Shown here piece after piece: positions 25,822-34,618 of a stretch of DNA of 64,000 nt. The DNA comes from Ardenticatenaceae bacterium (GTDB lineage Bacteria > Chloroflexota > Anaerolineae > Promineifilales > Promineifilaceae), in the NCBI GenBank assembly GCA_020634235.1, contig JACKCB010000002.1, forward strand, positions 620,001 through 684,000, read 5' to 3'. The translations under genes were made by a program, and so were the position numbers. Under the pieces are notes generated by a model that was given only the letters and a program-made list of their open reading frames with translations, was not told where the DNA came from and did no database searches. Within the stretch, counting starts at the first letter, position 1, and each line of letters starts with the position of its first letter.

Positions 25822-28800
25822 CGATTACCGCCAACGGAATAAAACCTGTAGCTGGATTGGTCAATGCGTCGACCTTAGCAAACATCTGGGCGTCGGTGAG
25901 ATGCATCAGTTGGATCGCACGGGCCGGACATTCGGACACACAGGTACCACAGCCCTGGCAGACGGCCGCCTCGATATAAGCCGCCCCCATAATGCCACCC
26001 GTCCCGGCCAGGTCCGGCCGGATGATCGGCACATTAAAGGGACAGATGCGCACGCATGTCAGGCAGCCCGTGCACAACGATTCATCCACCACGGCAACGC
26101 GGCCGCCGGCCGTTAATGACGCCTTGCTCAACACGCGCGCCGCGCGCGCCGCGGCAGCCTGGGCCTGAATCAGGGTCTCATCCAGTAACTTGGGATAGTG
26201 GGCCATCCCGGCCATAAACAGGCCATCGGTGTTGAAATCTACCGGGCGTAGTTTTATGTGCGCTTCCTGGAAGAAGCCGTCAGCGTCCCGCGGGGCTTTG
26301 AACAGGTTGGCCGTACGCTGGGCATCCTCACGCGGCACAACGGGCATACTGAGAACAAGGAGGTCGGGGTTGAGGGTTAACGGCCGCCTCAGTACCGGTT
26401 CCCAGGCCTGGATGGCGAGCGGAACGGGTGGTATGGCAGGCCGTACCCCCGGCCGGTGTTGGCTATCATAACGGACGAAAATGATTCCCTGCTCACGGGC
26501 CTGGGTATAAAGGCGTTCGCTGAAGCCGTAGGTCCGAATGTCCCGATAGAAAATGGTGATCTGGGCCTGGGGCTGGCGTTCCTTGAGCGCCAGCGCGTTC
26601 TTCAGCGCGACGCTACAGCATATCCGGCTGCAATATTTCTCGGCGGGGCCAACGCAAAGAATCATGGCCACCGCTTGCAGCTCAGACGGGGCGAAGCATG
26701 AATTATCCTTGCCGGACAGAATGGCCTCGAATTCTTGCTGGGTAACGATGCGTGGATCGGTTCCGTAACCATATTCGGGACCACGATATTCCTGACCGCC
26801 GGTGGCAAGAACGGTCGCGCCATGCGGAACGGAGATCCGGCCGTTGCCGTTCTCTATCACGCTGACGAAATTGCCCGTAAAACCGGTGGTACTCACCAAC
26901 TGGCTGTTCAAATAGACGGTGATGTCTTCGTTTGCCTCGACCTGTTCAATCAGGCGTTTTAGTATGCGCGATGGGGAGCGGACGTTGGTGACTGTGGCCT
27001 GGCGGCCGCCTCCATTCTGTGGTACCCAGTTGCCAATCTCGGTATGGACATGCCGCAAGTTGCCGCCTAACACCGCTTCTTTCTCTACCAGATACACCGG
27101 GAAGCCTTGCCCGGCCAACGACACAGCGGCCATCATCCCGGCCGGGCCGCCGCCCACCACCAACGCCGCATGCTGCACCGGTACCTCAACCGTATGCTGG
27201 GCAACCAGCAATGCCGCCCGGGCCACAGCCATTCGCGTCAGGTCTTGGGCCTTCGCCGTGGCCAGGTCACGGTCATCGGAATGCACCCAGGAACAATGAT
27301 TGCGAATGTTGGCCATTTCAAACAGGTAGGGATTCAGACCCGCCTGGCGCAGACTGTCGCTAAACAACGGTCCGTGAGTCCGCGGCGTGCAACTGGCCAC
27401 AACCACCCGGTTGAGATTCTTCTCTCTCACCACCTCACTAATATGCTTGATGCTGTCCTGGGAACAGGTGTAGAGATTGGTTTCCGCGTGGCTAACGTAG
27501 GGCAGCGAGCGGGCGTGCTCAGCCACAGCCACCACATCCACAAAGCCGGCAATATTCGAACCACAGTGGCAAACAAACACGCCAATGCGTGGCGCTTCAT
27601 CCGTCACCTCCCGCTCCGGGGGGTATGCCACCACTTCCGTCAGGGAGAAGCGTGCCGGCCTGATTAGCGCCGCCACCGCCGCCGCCGCACCGCTAGCTTC
27701 AATGACCGATTCAGGAATATCTTTCGGCTCGCGGAATGGCCCCACGGCGAAAATCCCAGGACGGCTCGTCTCCAGCGGGTTGAATTGGGGTGTCTGGCAG
27801 AAGCCATACTTATCCAGTTCGATCCCTAGTCGATGTCCCAGGTCGCGCACCGAATCAGACATTTCCATCCCGACGGACAACACAACCAGGTCGAAGCGAG
27901 GCTGGTAATGATGACCATCTTCATCCTGATAATCAAGGATGAGATTGCGAGTAAGCGGGTCTTCACGCAGCGCGCTTGCCCGGCAGCGATGGTAACCAAT
28001 GCCGTACTTGTCCCGCGCCCGCTCAAAGTAGCGCCAATACCCTTTGGAAAAAGCGCGCATATCCATGAAGAAGATATCAACAGCTAGCTCCGGATCGTGT
28101 TCCTTGGCAATAACCGCTTCCTTGGTGGCATACATGCAACAAACCGACGAACAGTAATCGTGATGCTGATCGCGGCTGCCCACGCACTGCAAGAAGGCAA
28201 TCCTCTTAGGGGCGCTTCCGTCGGACGGTCTCCTAATATGGCCCAGGGTCGGCCCGGAGGCAGAAAGCAGCCGCTCGAATTGCAGGCTGGTTACGACGTT
28301 GGGGAAGCGACCATACCCGTACTCCTCCGACAACTCCGCGTGGAAGATCTGGTAGCCAGGCGCCAAGACAACCGCCCCTACTTCTATCGTCTCTTCAGTG
28401 GCGACCATGTCATGGTTAATGGCATTGGTGCCGCAAACAAACGTACAGCTCATACACTCCGAACATACGCCGCAAGCCAGGCAGCGGGCCGCTTCCGCCC
28501 GGGCGCTGGCCTCATCGTAACCCGCTTCCACTTCAGCAAAGTTGTCGATGCGGGCCGCGGTTGGCAGCCAGGGCATGGGCACACGCGCCTGCCGCTGAAT
28601 GTCGCCCCGCGCCAGCCGCTCCGCGATTTCTTCCTGCGTCATCCGCACCACCGGCAGGTCGGGCTTTATGGGCGGCACCAGGTGCTCCCCCTGCAAATAC
28701 TGGATTATGGACCCGGCCACTGTATGTCCGCTGTCGACCGCCTCAATGACAAAAGAGGTACCCGATACGCTGTCGCCGGCGGCAAAAACACCCGGCCGGG

Positions 28801-30418
28801 TGGCGGCCAGCGTGGCGGAATGAACGGCAATCGTCTGCTGTTTCGTCAGGCTAACCCCGGCATCGTCGGGAATGAAGGCCAGGCCGGCGCGCTGCCCCAC
28901 GCTAAAAATGACCGTGTCGCAGGCGATGACGTGGCTGCTGTCCGGCGCTTTATCAACCTGCAGCCGGCCCGATTCATCAAATTGGAACGCGTTGACCAGG
29001 GTGCATTCAACGCCATTGGCGTGCCCGCTGCCGTCGTCCAGAATGCGCTCAAAGGAACGGCCGTGGTGAAAAACAACCCCTTCCTCAATCGCCGCCGCAA
29101 TTTCCCAGTCGTGAGAAGTCATCTCATCTCTTTTTTCCAGGCAGGCCACCTGGACCTGGCAGCCCAGTCGCACCGCGCTGCGGGCACAGTCCAGAGCCAC
29201 GTTTCCCCCACCCAGCACCAAAACACGCGACCCCAAGGAGCGGCCGTCTCGAGTTATTGCGGCACCGCCAGTTCCCTTCTCATACTGGCCAAGACGGACA
29301 TCGCGCAGGAAATGGGTATTGATAACCACGCCTTCAAGGTTAGCGCCCGGAATGGGCAGGCGGATGCCCTCATGCGCGCCGACGGCGATGAGAACGGCGT
29401 CATAGCCCGCCTCGAACAAGTCGTCCAGATTGTCAACCCGGTGATTGAGCCGCAGGTCCACGCCCAAATCGACGATGTCCTGCACCTCTCGCTCGATGAT
29501 GGCCGTGGGCAGCCGATATTCGGGAACACCCAGGCGCAGCATCCCACCGGCCACGGGCATCGCCTCAAATACGGTGACGCCATACCCCGCCCGGACCAGG
29601 TCCTGCGCGGCCGTTAGCCCACATGGGCCGGCCCCGATGATCGCTACTTGCTGATCATACTGCCGCGCAATGGGTGCCACCGGTTGGCGTGGTTCGGCGT
29701 AAACCTGGTCGGTTACAAAGCGCTTCAGGGCGCGAATATTGATTGGTTCGTCTACCAGCCGCCGGTTGCAGGCGTCTTCGCAGCGATGGTTGCAGATGCG
29801 GCCGCAAATCCCCGGAAACGGGTTGTCCATCTTGATGACCCGCAGGGCGTCTTGCCAGCGCCCTTCACGGATGAGCGCGATGTATCCCTGCGCTCGCTGC
29901 CCGGCCGGGCAGGCATCCCGGCAAGGTGCAATGCCCCGCTTCTCGATTGCGTACGCGTTGGGTACCGCTTGCGGGTACAGCTTATAAGCCGCACGACGTG
30001 GCGATAGCCCTTCGTTAAAAGCGTCCTGAATGATAACCGGGCATACCTCGGCACAAGCGTTGCAGGCCACGCATTTGTCCGGGTCAATATAGCGCGGTTC
30101 ATGACGCACCCGCACCTGGAAATGTCCAGCCTCGCCCGTCAGCGCCAGCGCTTCTGTGCCGGTCATGATTTCAATATTGGGGTGACGACCGGTTTCCACA
30201 AGCTTGGGAGAGATCGTACACATGGCACAATCATTGGTGGGGAAGGTTTTATCCAACTGCGCCATCCGCCCGCCAATCGCTGATTGTTTTTCAACCAGGT
30301 ACACTTTGAAGCCCTGGTCAGCCATGTCCAGAGCGGCTTGCATCCCGGCGATCCCGCCGCCAATAACCATGGCCGCGCCGATGGGGGGACGATTCCCATT
30401 GCCGAAGTGCGTGTTCAT
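25814..30418 (-). CDS. hdrA: HdrA with inserted GltD/NfnB-like NAD(P)H module (1534-residue fusion)
   Basis: In order: FAD-binding start (VIGGGIAGMQAA, ~20), ferredoxin motif (CVACNACAEVCP, from Cys116), a GltD/NfnB-like module (~150-640: CRDACPAGQ, IIGAGPCGLTAAQD ~259, VLGGGNVALDCARS ~400), a Cys-rich join (CLACGVCSECMSCTFVC, ~645-665), HdrA resumed (YCSSVCCMYATK, ~760), an HdrA-type VCHCGSNIAG (~948), a second FAD site (VVGGGPAGMMAA, ~1087; YCSRICC, ~1210) and two C-terminal ferredoxin motifs (from Cys1449 and Cys1487). HdrA is the flavin that bifurcates electrons; the inserted module should let the complex use NAD(P)H. The Cys sites used for Sec in archaeal HdrA are Cys here. Both ends overlap neighbouring mvhD genes. 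Confidence 0.9.
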   Translation of the reverse strand: MNTHFGNGNRPPIGAAMVIGGGIAGMQAALDMADQGFKVYLVEKQSAIGGRMAQLDKTFPTNDCAMCTISPKLVETGRHPNIEIMTGTEALALTGEAGHFQVRVRHEPRYIDPDKCVACNACAEVCPVIIQDAFNEGLSPRRAAYKLYPQAVPNAYAIEKRGIAPCRDACPAGQRAQGYIALIREGRWQDALRVIKMDNPFPGICGRICNHRCEDACNRRLVDEPINIRALKRFVTDQVYAEPRQPVAPIARQYDQQVAIIGAGPCGLTAAQDLVRAGYGVTVFEAMPVAGGMLRLGVPEYRLPTAIIEREVQDIVDLGVDLRLNHRVDNLDDLFEAGYDAVLIAVGAHEGIRLPIPGANLEGVVINTHFLRDVRLGQYEKGTGGAAITRDGRSLGSRVLVLGGGNVALDCARSAVRLGCQVQVACLEKRDEMTSHDWEIAAAIEEGVVFHHGRSFERILDDGSGHANGVECTLVNAFQFDESGRLQVDKAPDSSHVIACDTVIFSVGQRAGLAFIPDDAGVSLTKQQTIAVHSATLAATRPGVFAAGDSVSGTSFVIEAVDSGHTVAGSIIQYLQGEHLVPPIKPDLPVVRMTQEEIAERLARGDIQRQARVPMPWLPTAARIDNFAEVEAGYDEASARAEAARCLACGVCSECMSCTFVCGTNAINHDMVATEETIEVGAVVLAPGYQIFHAELSEEYGYGRFPNVVTSLQFERLLSASGPTLGHIRRPSDGSAPKRIAFLQCVGSRDQHHDYCSSVCCMYATKEAVIAKEHDPELAVDIFFMDMRAFSKGYWRYFERARDKYGIGYHRCRASALREDPLTRNLILDYQDEDGHHYQPRFDLVVLSVGMEMSDSVRDLGHRLGIELDKYGFCQTPQFNPLETSRPGIFAVGPFREPKDIPESVIEASGAAAAVAALIRPARFSLTEVVAYPPEREVTDEAPRIGVFVCHCGSNIAGFVDVVAVAEHARSLPYVSHAETNLYTCSQDSIKHISEVVREKNLNRVVVASCTPRTHGPLFSDSLRQAGLNPYLFEMANIRNHCSWVHSDDRDLATAKAQDLTRMAVARAALLVAQHTVEVPVQHAALVVGGGPAGMMAAVSLAGQGFPVYLVEKEAVLGGNLRHVHTEIGNWVPQNGGGRQATVTNVRSPSRILKRLIEQVEANEDITVYLNSQLVSTTGFTGNFVSVIENGNGRISVPHGATVLATGGQEYRGPEYGYGTDPRIVTQQEFEAILSGKDNSCFAPSELQAVAMILCVGPAEKYCSRICCSVALKNALALKERQPQAQITIFYRDIRTYGFSERLYTQAREQGIIFVRYDSQHRPGVRPAIPPVPLAIQAWEPVLRRPLTLNPDLLVLSMPVVPREDAQRTANLFKAPRDADGFFQEAHIKLRPVDFNTDGLFMAGMAHYPKLLDETLIQAQAAAARAARVLSKASLTAGGRVAVVDESLCTGCLTCVRICPFNVPIIRPDLAGTGGIMGAAYIEAAVCQGCGTCVSECPARAIQLMHLTDAQMFAKVDALTNPATGFIPLAVIDG

Positions 30419-30897
30419 CTTCTTCCTCTAAAGCCATCTACGTCACCCGGATCAGCTTCTTCTTCAACTGTCAACAGCTCCTTGTTCAGTGGATTTGGTC
30501 CAAATTGCCGGATTCGTTCGGTCATGGTGTGGGCCGCGGCGGCAAAGGCATGGGCCTGGCTGCCAGACATGAAGAACATCCCCAACCGGTCTGGTTCCAG
30601 GCCAATTTCGCCCAATAACTGGCGGGTGCGCTGGACGCGGGCGCGCCCCCGCTCATTGCCGCGCACGTGATGGCAATTGCCAATGGGGCAAGCCACAATG
30701 TAAACGCCATCCGCCCCCTGCTCAAAAGCCTCCAGAATGTAACGCACGTCGATCTTGCCCGTACAGGGCACGCGCATGAACTTGACATTGGCGGGATACG
30801 GCACATCTAAGGCCCCGGCCGTGTCGGCCGCCATGTAGCCGCAGTAGATGCAGTAAAAGGCGGTGATTTCCGGTTCAAAATCGTCGATTCTGTTCAT
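30415..30897 (-). CDS. mvhD: MvhD/FlpD-family iron-sulfur subunit (Cys form)
   Basis: 160 residues. It has the family pattern: FYCIYCGYMAADTAG, RVPCTGKIDVRYILEAFEQGADGVYIVACPIGNCHHVRGN, then a helical RRxQ-type segment (RARVQRTRQLLGEIGLEPDRLGMFFMSG). The Cys of IVACPIG is the residue replaced by the TGA codon in the paralogue at 25363-25821. It is the second gene of the operon, 41 bases after the first hdrA, and its stop overlaps the start of the fusion hdrA by 4 bases. It probably hands electrons to one of the two HdrA proteins. The C-terminal tail (after about 140) is acidic and extra to the core. Confidence 0.92.
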   Translation of the reverse strand: MNRIDDFEPEITAFYCIYCGYMAADTAGALDVPYPANVKFMRVPCTGKIDVRYILEAFEQGADGVYIVACPIGNCHHVRGNERGRARVQRTRQLLGEIGLEPDRLGMFFMSGSQAHAFAAAAHTMTERIRQFGPNPLNKELLTVEEEADPGDVDGFRGRR

Positions 30898-30938
30898 TGT
30901 TTAAGGGGTGAGCGCGGGAAGACACACCATCCCCGCGC

Positions 30939-33900
30939 TCAACTTGCCGGTACCTGGCCAGTTGTTGGCAGCCAACTTCCTAGCCCGCCAATCTCTTTCA
31001 GCATCATCTGTTCATCGGTGTAATTGATAAGCTGGATTGCGTTTGCCGGACATTCACTGGTGCAGGTTCCACAGCCATGACACTGGGCAGGGTCGATGAA
31101 AGCGGCGCCACCCAAACCGCCGACCCCGCTACGGCCGGCTTGCTCAACCACTTGCGGAATGGCAAAGGGGCAGACGCGGGTGCAGGTCAGGCAGCCCACA
31201 CATTTGTCCGGGTCAACCTCGGCAATGACACCACCCTGATACATCGTGTCTTGGGAGAGCAGCGTCAGCGCCCGCGCGGCCGCGGCCTGCGCATGGGTGA
31301 TGCTCTCCTCGATGAACTTGGGGTAGTGGGCCATACCTGCCAGAAAGATACCATCCCGCTGGAAGTCCATGGGGCGCAGTTTCATCTGCGCTTCCGCAAA
31401 GAAACCCTCGGATGAGAGCGGCAGACGCAGCATTTCGGCCAGGGCTTGGGTGCCCCCGGCCGGGGCAATCTGCGTGCTAAGCGGAATCAGATCAGCCGGC
31501 AGGGCCAGGCAGCGATTCAGAGCGGGGTCATGGACACGAACCTGCAAGCGGCCAGCACCATCCAGCTCAATTTGCGGCAGCGTTTCCTCGGTGTAACGCA
31601 CAAACACAACACCCAGCCGCCGCGCCTCCGTATAATACTTCTCGCGGAAACCATAGGTAACAATATTCTTGTACAGCACCGTGACGCGGCAGTTGGGATT
31701 GAACAACTTAAGCCGGATAGCGTTTTTCATCGTATTCGTGCAGCACACCCGCGAACAATACTCAGCATGGCCGGGAATCATCACACATTGAATCATCACC
31801 ACATTCCTAAGCGCAGCAATCTTCTCCGGGTGATGGACGACCATCTCCTCCAGATCCTCCTGCGTGATGACGCCCGGTAGATCCAGCCAGGGATGTTCAC
31901 GAGTTTCCCGGCCACCCGTAGCCACAATCGTCGTCGCATGGTTCACGCGGAAGGTTTCCATCGAGCCGTCCTGGCGAACGGTGCGCAGTTCAGCCCAGAA
32001 TCGGCCCACATGACCGCCATGCTGCACAACCTCCGTATTGACATAAGCGTCAATCTGGCGGTGGGCGCGAACACGGTTAATCAGGTCGCGCCCCAAGCGC
32101 CGCGGATCGTCACCCTCGGCCACGTAATACATGTTTTGCAGATGGCCGCCCATCACGGCGGATCGTTCCACCAGGACAACATGGTAACCACTATCGGCAA
32201 TGGTTAGCGCAGCAGTCATGCCAGACAGCCCACCGCCAATGATGAGCGCCGTCTTCAAGCAGTCAAACTTCTCCTTGTGAACAGGCTGCGCCAACAAAAC
32301 CCGCCCCAAGGCAACCCTTATCATCTCCATCGCCTTGCGGTTGGCCAGTGCAGGCTGGCGCATATGCACCTGAGTGCTTTGATCCCGCAGATTCACCAGT
32401 TCCAGCAAATAGGGATTCAATCCCACTTGCCGTACGGTCCGCTGGAAAAGCGACTCATGGGTGCGGTTGCTGCACCCGGCGATAACCACCCGGTTCAACT
32501 GATGTTGCCGGATACTGTTCTGAATGTGCGCCAGCGCCTCCGGGAAACAGGCCAGCTCGACCACTTCGGCCAGGGCGACGTTGGGCCAACTGCGCGCCTG
32601 GGTAACCAGCTCGCGCATATCCAGGAGATGGCTCATGGTCCCGGCACAGGTGCAGGCAAAAATGCCGGCCCGGGGTGGCTCGTCGTGCACATCTCTTTCC
32701 GGCGGCAGATCACCCTCAGAGAGAAACGGCCATTCACGGGAGAAAGGATACGTGTGCAGTTGGTCATTGAGCAACCGCATTACCTCGGCCGCCGCGCCGC
32801 TCGCATCCAGAATCGTCTCAGATATCTCTTTGGGGGAGGAAAACGCGCCGCAGACAAAGACGCCGGAGTGCGTGGTTTGCAGCGGCGTGAATTTATGGGT
32901 TCGGCAGAAGCCGTATTCATTCAGGTCGAGGTCGAGCAGATTGGTAAAATGGCGGGCTGAGTCGGGCGGCTGTAAGCCCGTGGCCAGGACGACCAGCTCA
33001 AATCGTTCCTGGCGCAGCGTACCGTCGGGCGCTGCATAATGCAGGATAAGATCCCCGGAAGCGGGGTCTTCGTGGATGGTCGAGATGCGGCATTGATGGT
33101 AATGGATGCCATGCGTATCCCGCGCTTTGGCAAAGTAGGCGCTGTACTCCTTGTTGAAAGCGCGCTCATCCATGGTAAAGATGCTGCATTCCACCTCAGC
33201 ACCCAGACGCTGCTTGGCCAGGAGCGCTTCTTTGGTGGCATACATGCAGCAAATGGAAGAGCAGAAGCGGTTAGTCTGATCACGGGAGCCAATGCACTGC
33301 AACCAGGCGACGGATCGGGGCTGCTTGTTGTCTGATGGGCGTGTGACGACCCCTTCTGTGGGACCGGAACGGCTGGCCAGCCGTTCATATTTCATGGCGT
33401 CAATCACGTTCGGGAAACGACCGAGACCCAACTCCTCCAGCACAGTGGCATCATAGACCTTGAAGCCCAGCGCCAGAATAATGGCCCCCACGTGAATGGA
33501 GCACAAACGGGGCAGCTCGTTCAAATTGATGGCCTTGGTAGGGCAGACGGCAACGCACTTGCCGCAGCCATCACAGTAGGGACCGCGATCGATGACGTAA
33601 CTATTGGGAGCTGCACGCGCGGCCAATTTGTAGGCGGCCTTGCGCATGGCAAGACCCCGCTGGTGAGTGTCTGGCAGTTCCACCGGGCAAACCTGGGCAC
33701 AGTCGTTGCAGTTTATGCAGCGGTCCGGGTCCACGTAGCGTGGTTCCTGGCGCAGCGACACGGTGAAATCACCCGCCTGACCTTCAATATTGACGACGTG
33801 CGTATTGGTCAATATCTCAATATTGGGATGTTGGTTGTGTTGGATATAGGCTGGCGAGATAGAGGGGCGAGTACAACCATAGCCATGATCCGGCGTTCCT

Positions 33901-34109
33901 CGACAGAGAACACAATCATGTTGGGGAAACATATAGCCCAGTTGAGCAACCCGCCCTCCCAGGTAGGGAGACTGTTCAACCAGGTATACCTTCAAACCCA
34001 CATCGGCCAGGTCCAGGGCTGAACGCATCCCAGCAATTCCCCCCCCTATTACCAGGGCGGAGGCCGGTTTCGGTCGGACCGGATAAGTACTGACCATTGA
34101 GGCACCCAT
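30939..34109 (-). CDS. hdrA: HdrA-like protein with two FAD modules
   Basis: 1056 residues, first gene of the operon. The order is FAD site (VIGGGIAGMRSA, ~20), a Cys-rich loop (CVLCRGTPDHGYGC, ~65), two ferredoxin motifs (CINCNDCAQVCP ~129; CDGCGKCVAVCP ~177), FCSSICCMYATK (~285), an HdrA N-domain-like FACTCAGTMSH (~489), a second FAD site (IIGGGLSGMTAA, ~621), YCSRVCCTNTMKN (~788) and two C-terminal ferredoxin motifs (CVGCLTCTRVCP ~970; CHGCGTCTSECP ~1013). Compared with the HdrA-GltD protein it lacks the NAD(P)H insert. Two such HdrA paralogues in one operon, each with its own MvhD, suggest a larger complex or two electron inputs. The start lacks a strong ribosome site; ATG 34097 is an alternative. 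Confidence 0.9.
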   Translation of the reverse strand: MGASMVSTYPVRPKPASALVIGGGIAGMRSALDLADVGLKVYLVEQSPYLGGRVAQLGYMFPQHDCVLCRGTPDHGYGCTRPSISPAYIQHNQHPNIEILTNTHVVNIEGQAGDFTVSLRQEPRYVDPDRCINCNDCAQVCPVELPDTHQRGLAMRKAAYKLAARAAPNSYVIDRGPYCDGCGKCVAVCPTKAINLNELPRLCSIHVGAIILALGFKVYDATVLEELGLGRFPNVIDAMKYERLASRSGPTEGVVTRPSDNKQPRSVAWLQCIGSRDQTNRFCSSICCMYATKEALLAKQRLGAEVECSIFTMDERAFNKEYSAYFAKARDTHGIHYHQCRISTIHEDPASGDLILHYAAPDGTLRQERFELVVLATGLQPPDSARHFTNLLDLDLNEYGFCRTHKFTPLQTTHSGVFVCGAFSSPKEISETILDASGAAAEVMRLLNDQLHTYPFSREWPFLSEGDLPPERDVHDEPPRAGIFACTCAGTMSHLLDMRELVTQARSWPNVALAEVVELACFPEALAHIQNSIRQHQLNRVVIAGCSNRTHESLFQRTVRQVGLNPYLLELVNLRDQSTQVHMRQPALANRKAMEMIRVALGRVLLAQPVHKEKFDCLKTALIIGGGLSGMTAALTIADSGYHVVLVERSAVMGGHLQNMYYVAEGDDPRRLGRDLINRVRAHRQIDAYVNTEVVQHGGHVGRFWAELRTVRQDGSMETFRVNHATTIVATGGRETREHPWLDLPGVITQEDLEEMVVHHPEKIAALRNVVMIQCVMIPGHAEYCSRVCCTNTMKNAIRLKLFNPNCRVTVLYKNIVTYGFREKYYTEARRLGVVFVRYTEETLPQIELDGAGRLQVRVHDPALNRCLALPADLIPLSTQIAPAGGTQALAEMLRLPLSSEGFFAEAQMKLRPMDFQRDGIFLAGMAHYPKFIEESITHAQAAAARALTLLSQDTMYQGGVIAEVDPDKCVGCLTCTRVCPFAIPQVVEQAGRSGVGGLGGAAFIDPAQCHGCGTCTSECPANAIQLINYTDEQMMLKEIGGLGSWLPTTGQVPAS

Positions 34110-34618
34110 GATCTCGTTGTCGCGAATGCTTGCTCGCCACGGTCATGATCTGTAGTCGTATGGAGTTTTGTAATGTGAGGCTTTCGTGGGGGATCAACCC
34201 TCATCGGCGAGGATTGATTCTCTTTCTGCCGGGCTGCGGTTCCATGGAAATCCGGGTATAGGCCCGAATTGAATAAGGGTCTGTCAGACGGATGTAGACA
34301 GTATACAAACCCACGGAAAAACACAGAAGTCGCATTCGTCATATCCGCGTAGTGACTTTCATCATGTAGAATTGATTATGTTTGTCACATGACGACTGTC
34401 ACTCGTTGTGGGTGCTTTCTGTCACTTTCTTGCTTCCTGGTACTCCTCTATGCTGTTGCTATGGGCTGTGTTGCATTGCCCGTTGCCCGGCGTCGTTGAC
34501 CAGCAAAATGAACCATTGCCCATTTACCCCACATGGTTAGCCGCGCGGCTGCATGATGTGGCCTGAAAGATGAGGCCAGCATCTGCTCTTTGGTCAGTCT
34601 GACCCGGAGGCAACCAGT
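34110..34618. promoter_or_regulatory. Divergent control region of the Hdr-MetF operon and the DUF11 gene
   Basis: The 509 bases between divergent genes hold no coding sequence. On the minus strand a TATACT box (34305-34300) could start the Hdr operon, with an 11-bp palindrome GTCTGTCAGAC (34279-34289) just after the expected start site, a possible operator; its -35 box is poor. Three direct TGTCAC copies (34383-34388, 34397-34402, 34420-34425) lie further upstream; the first also forms GTCA-CA-TGAC. CCGGAGGC precedes the plus-strand gene. All these assignments are tentative. Confidence 0.4.

Noticed and set aside
28097..29617. 506-residue plus-strand open frame inside the HdrA-GltD gene
   Set aside because: It is a shadow of a GC-rich gene on the other strand; it has no ribosome site or recognisable domain.
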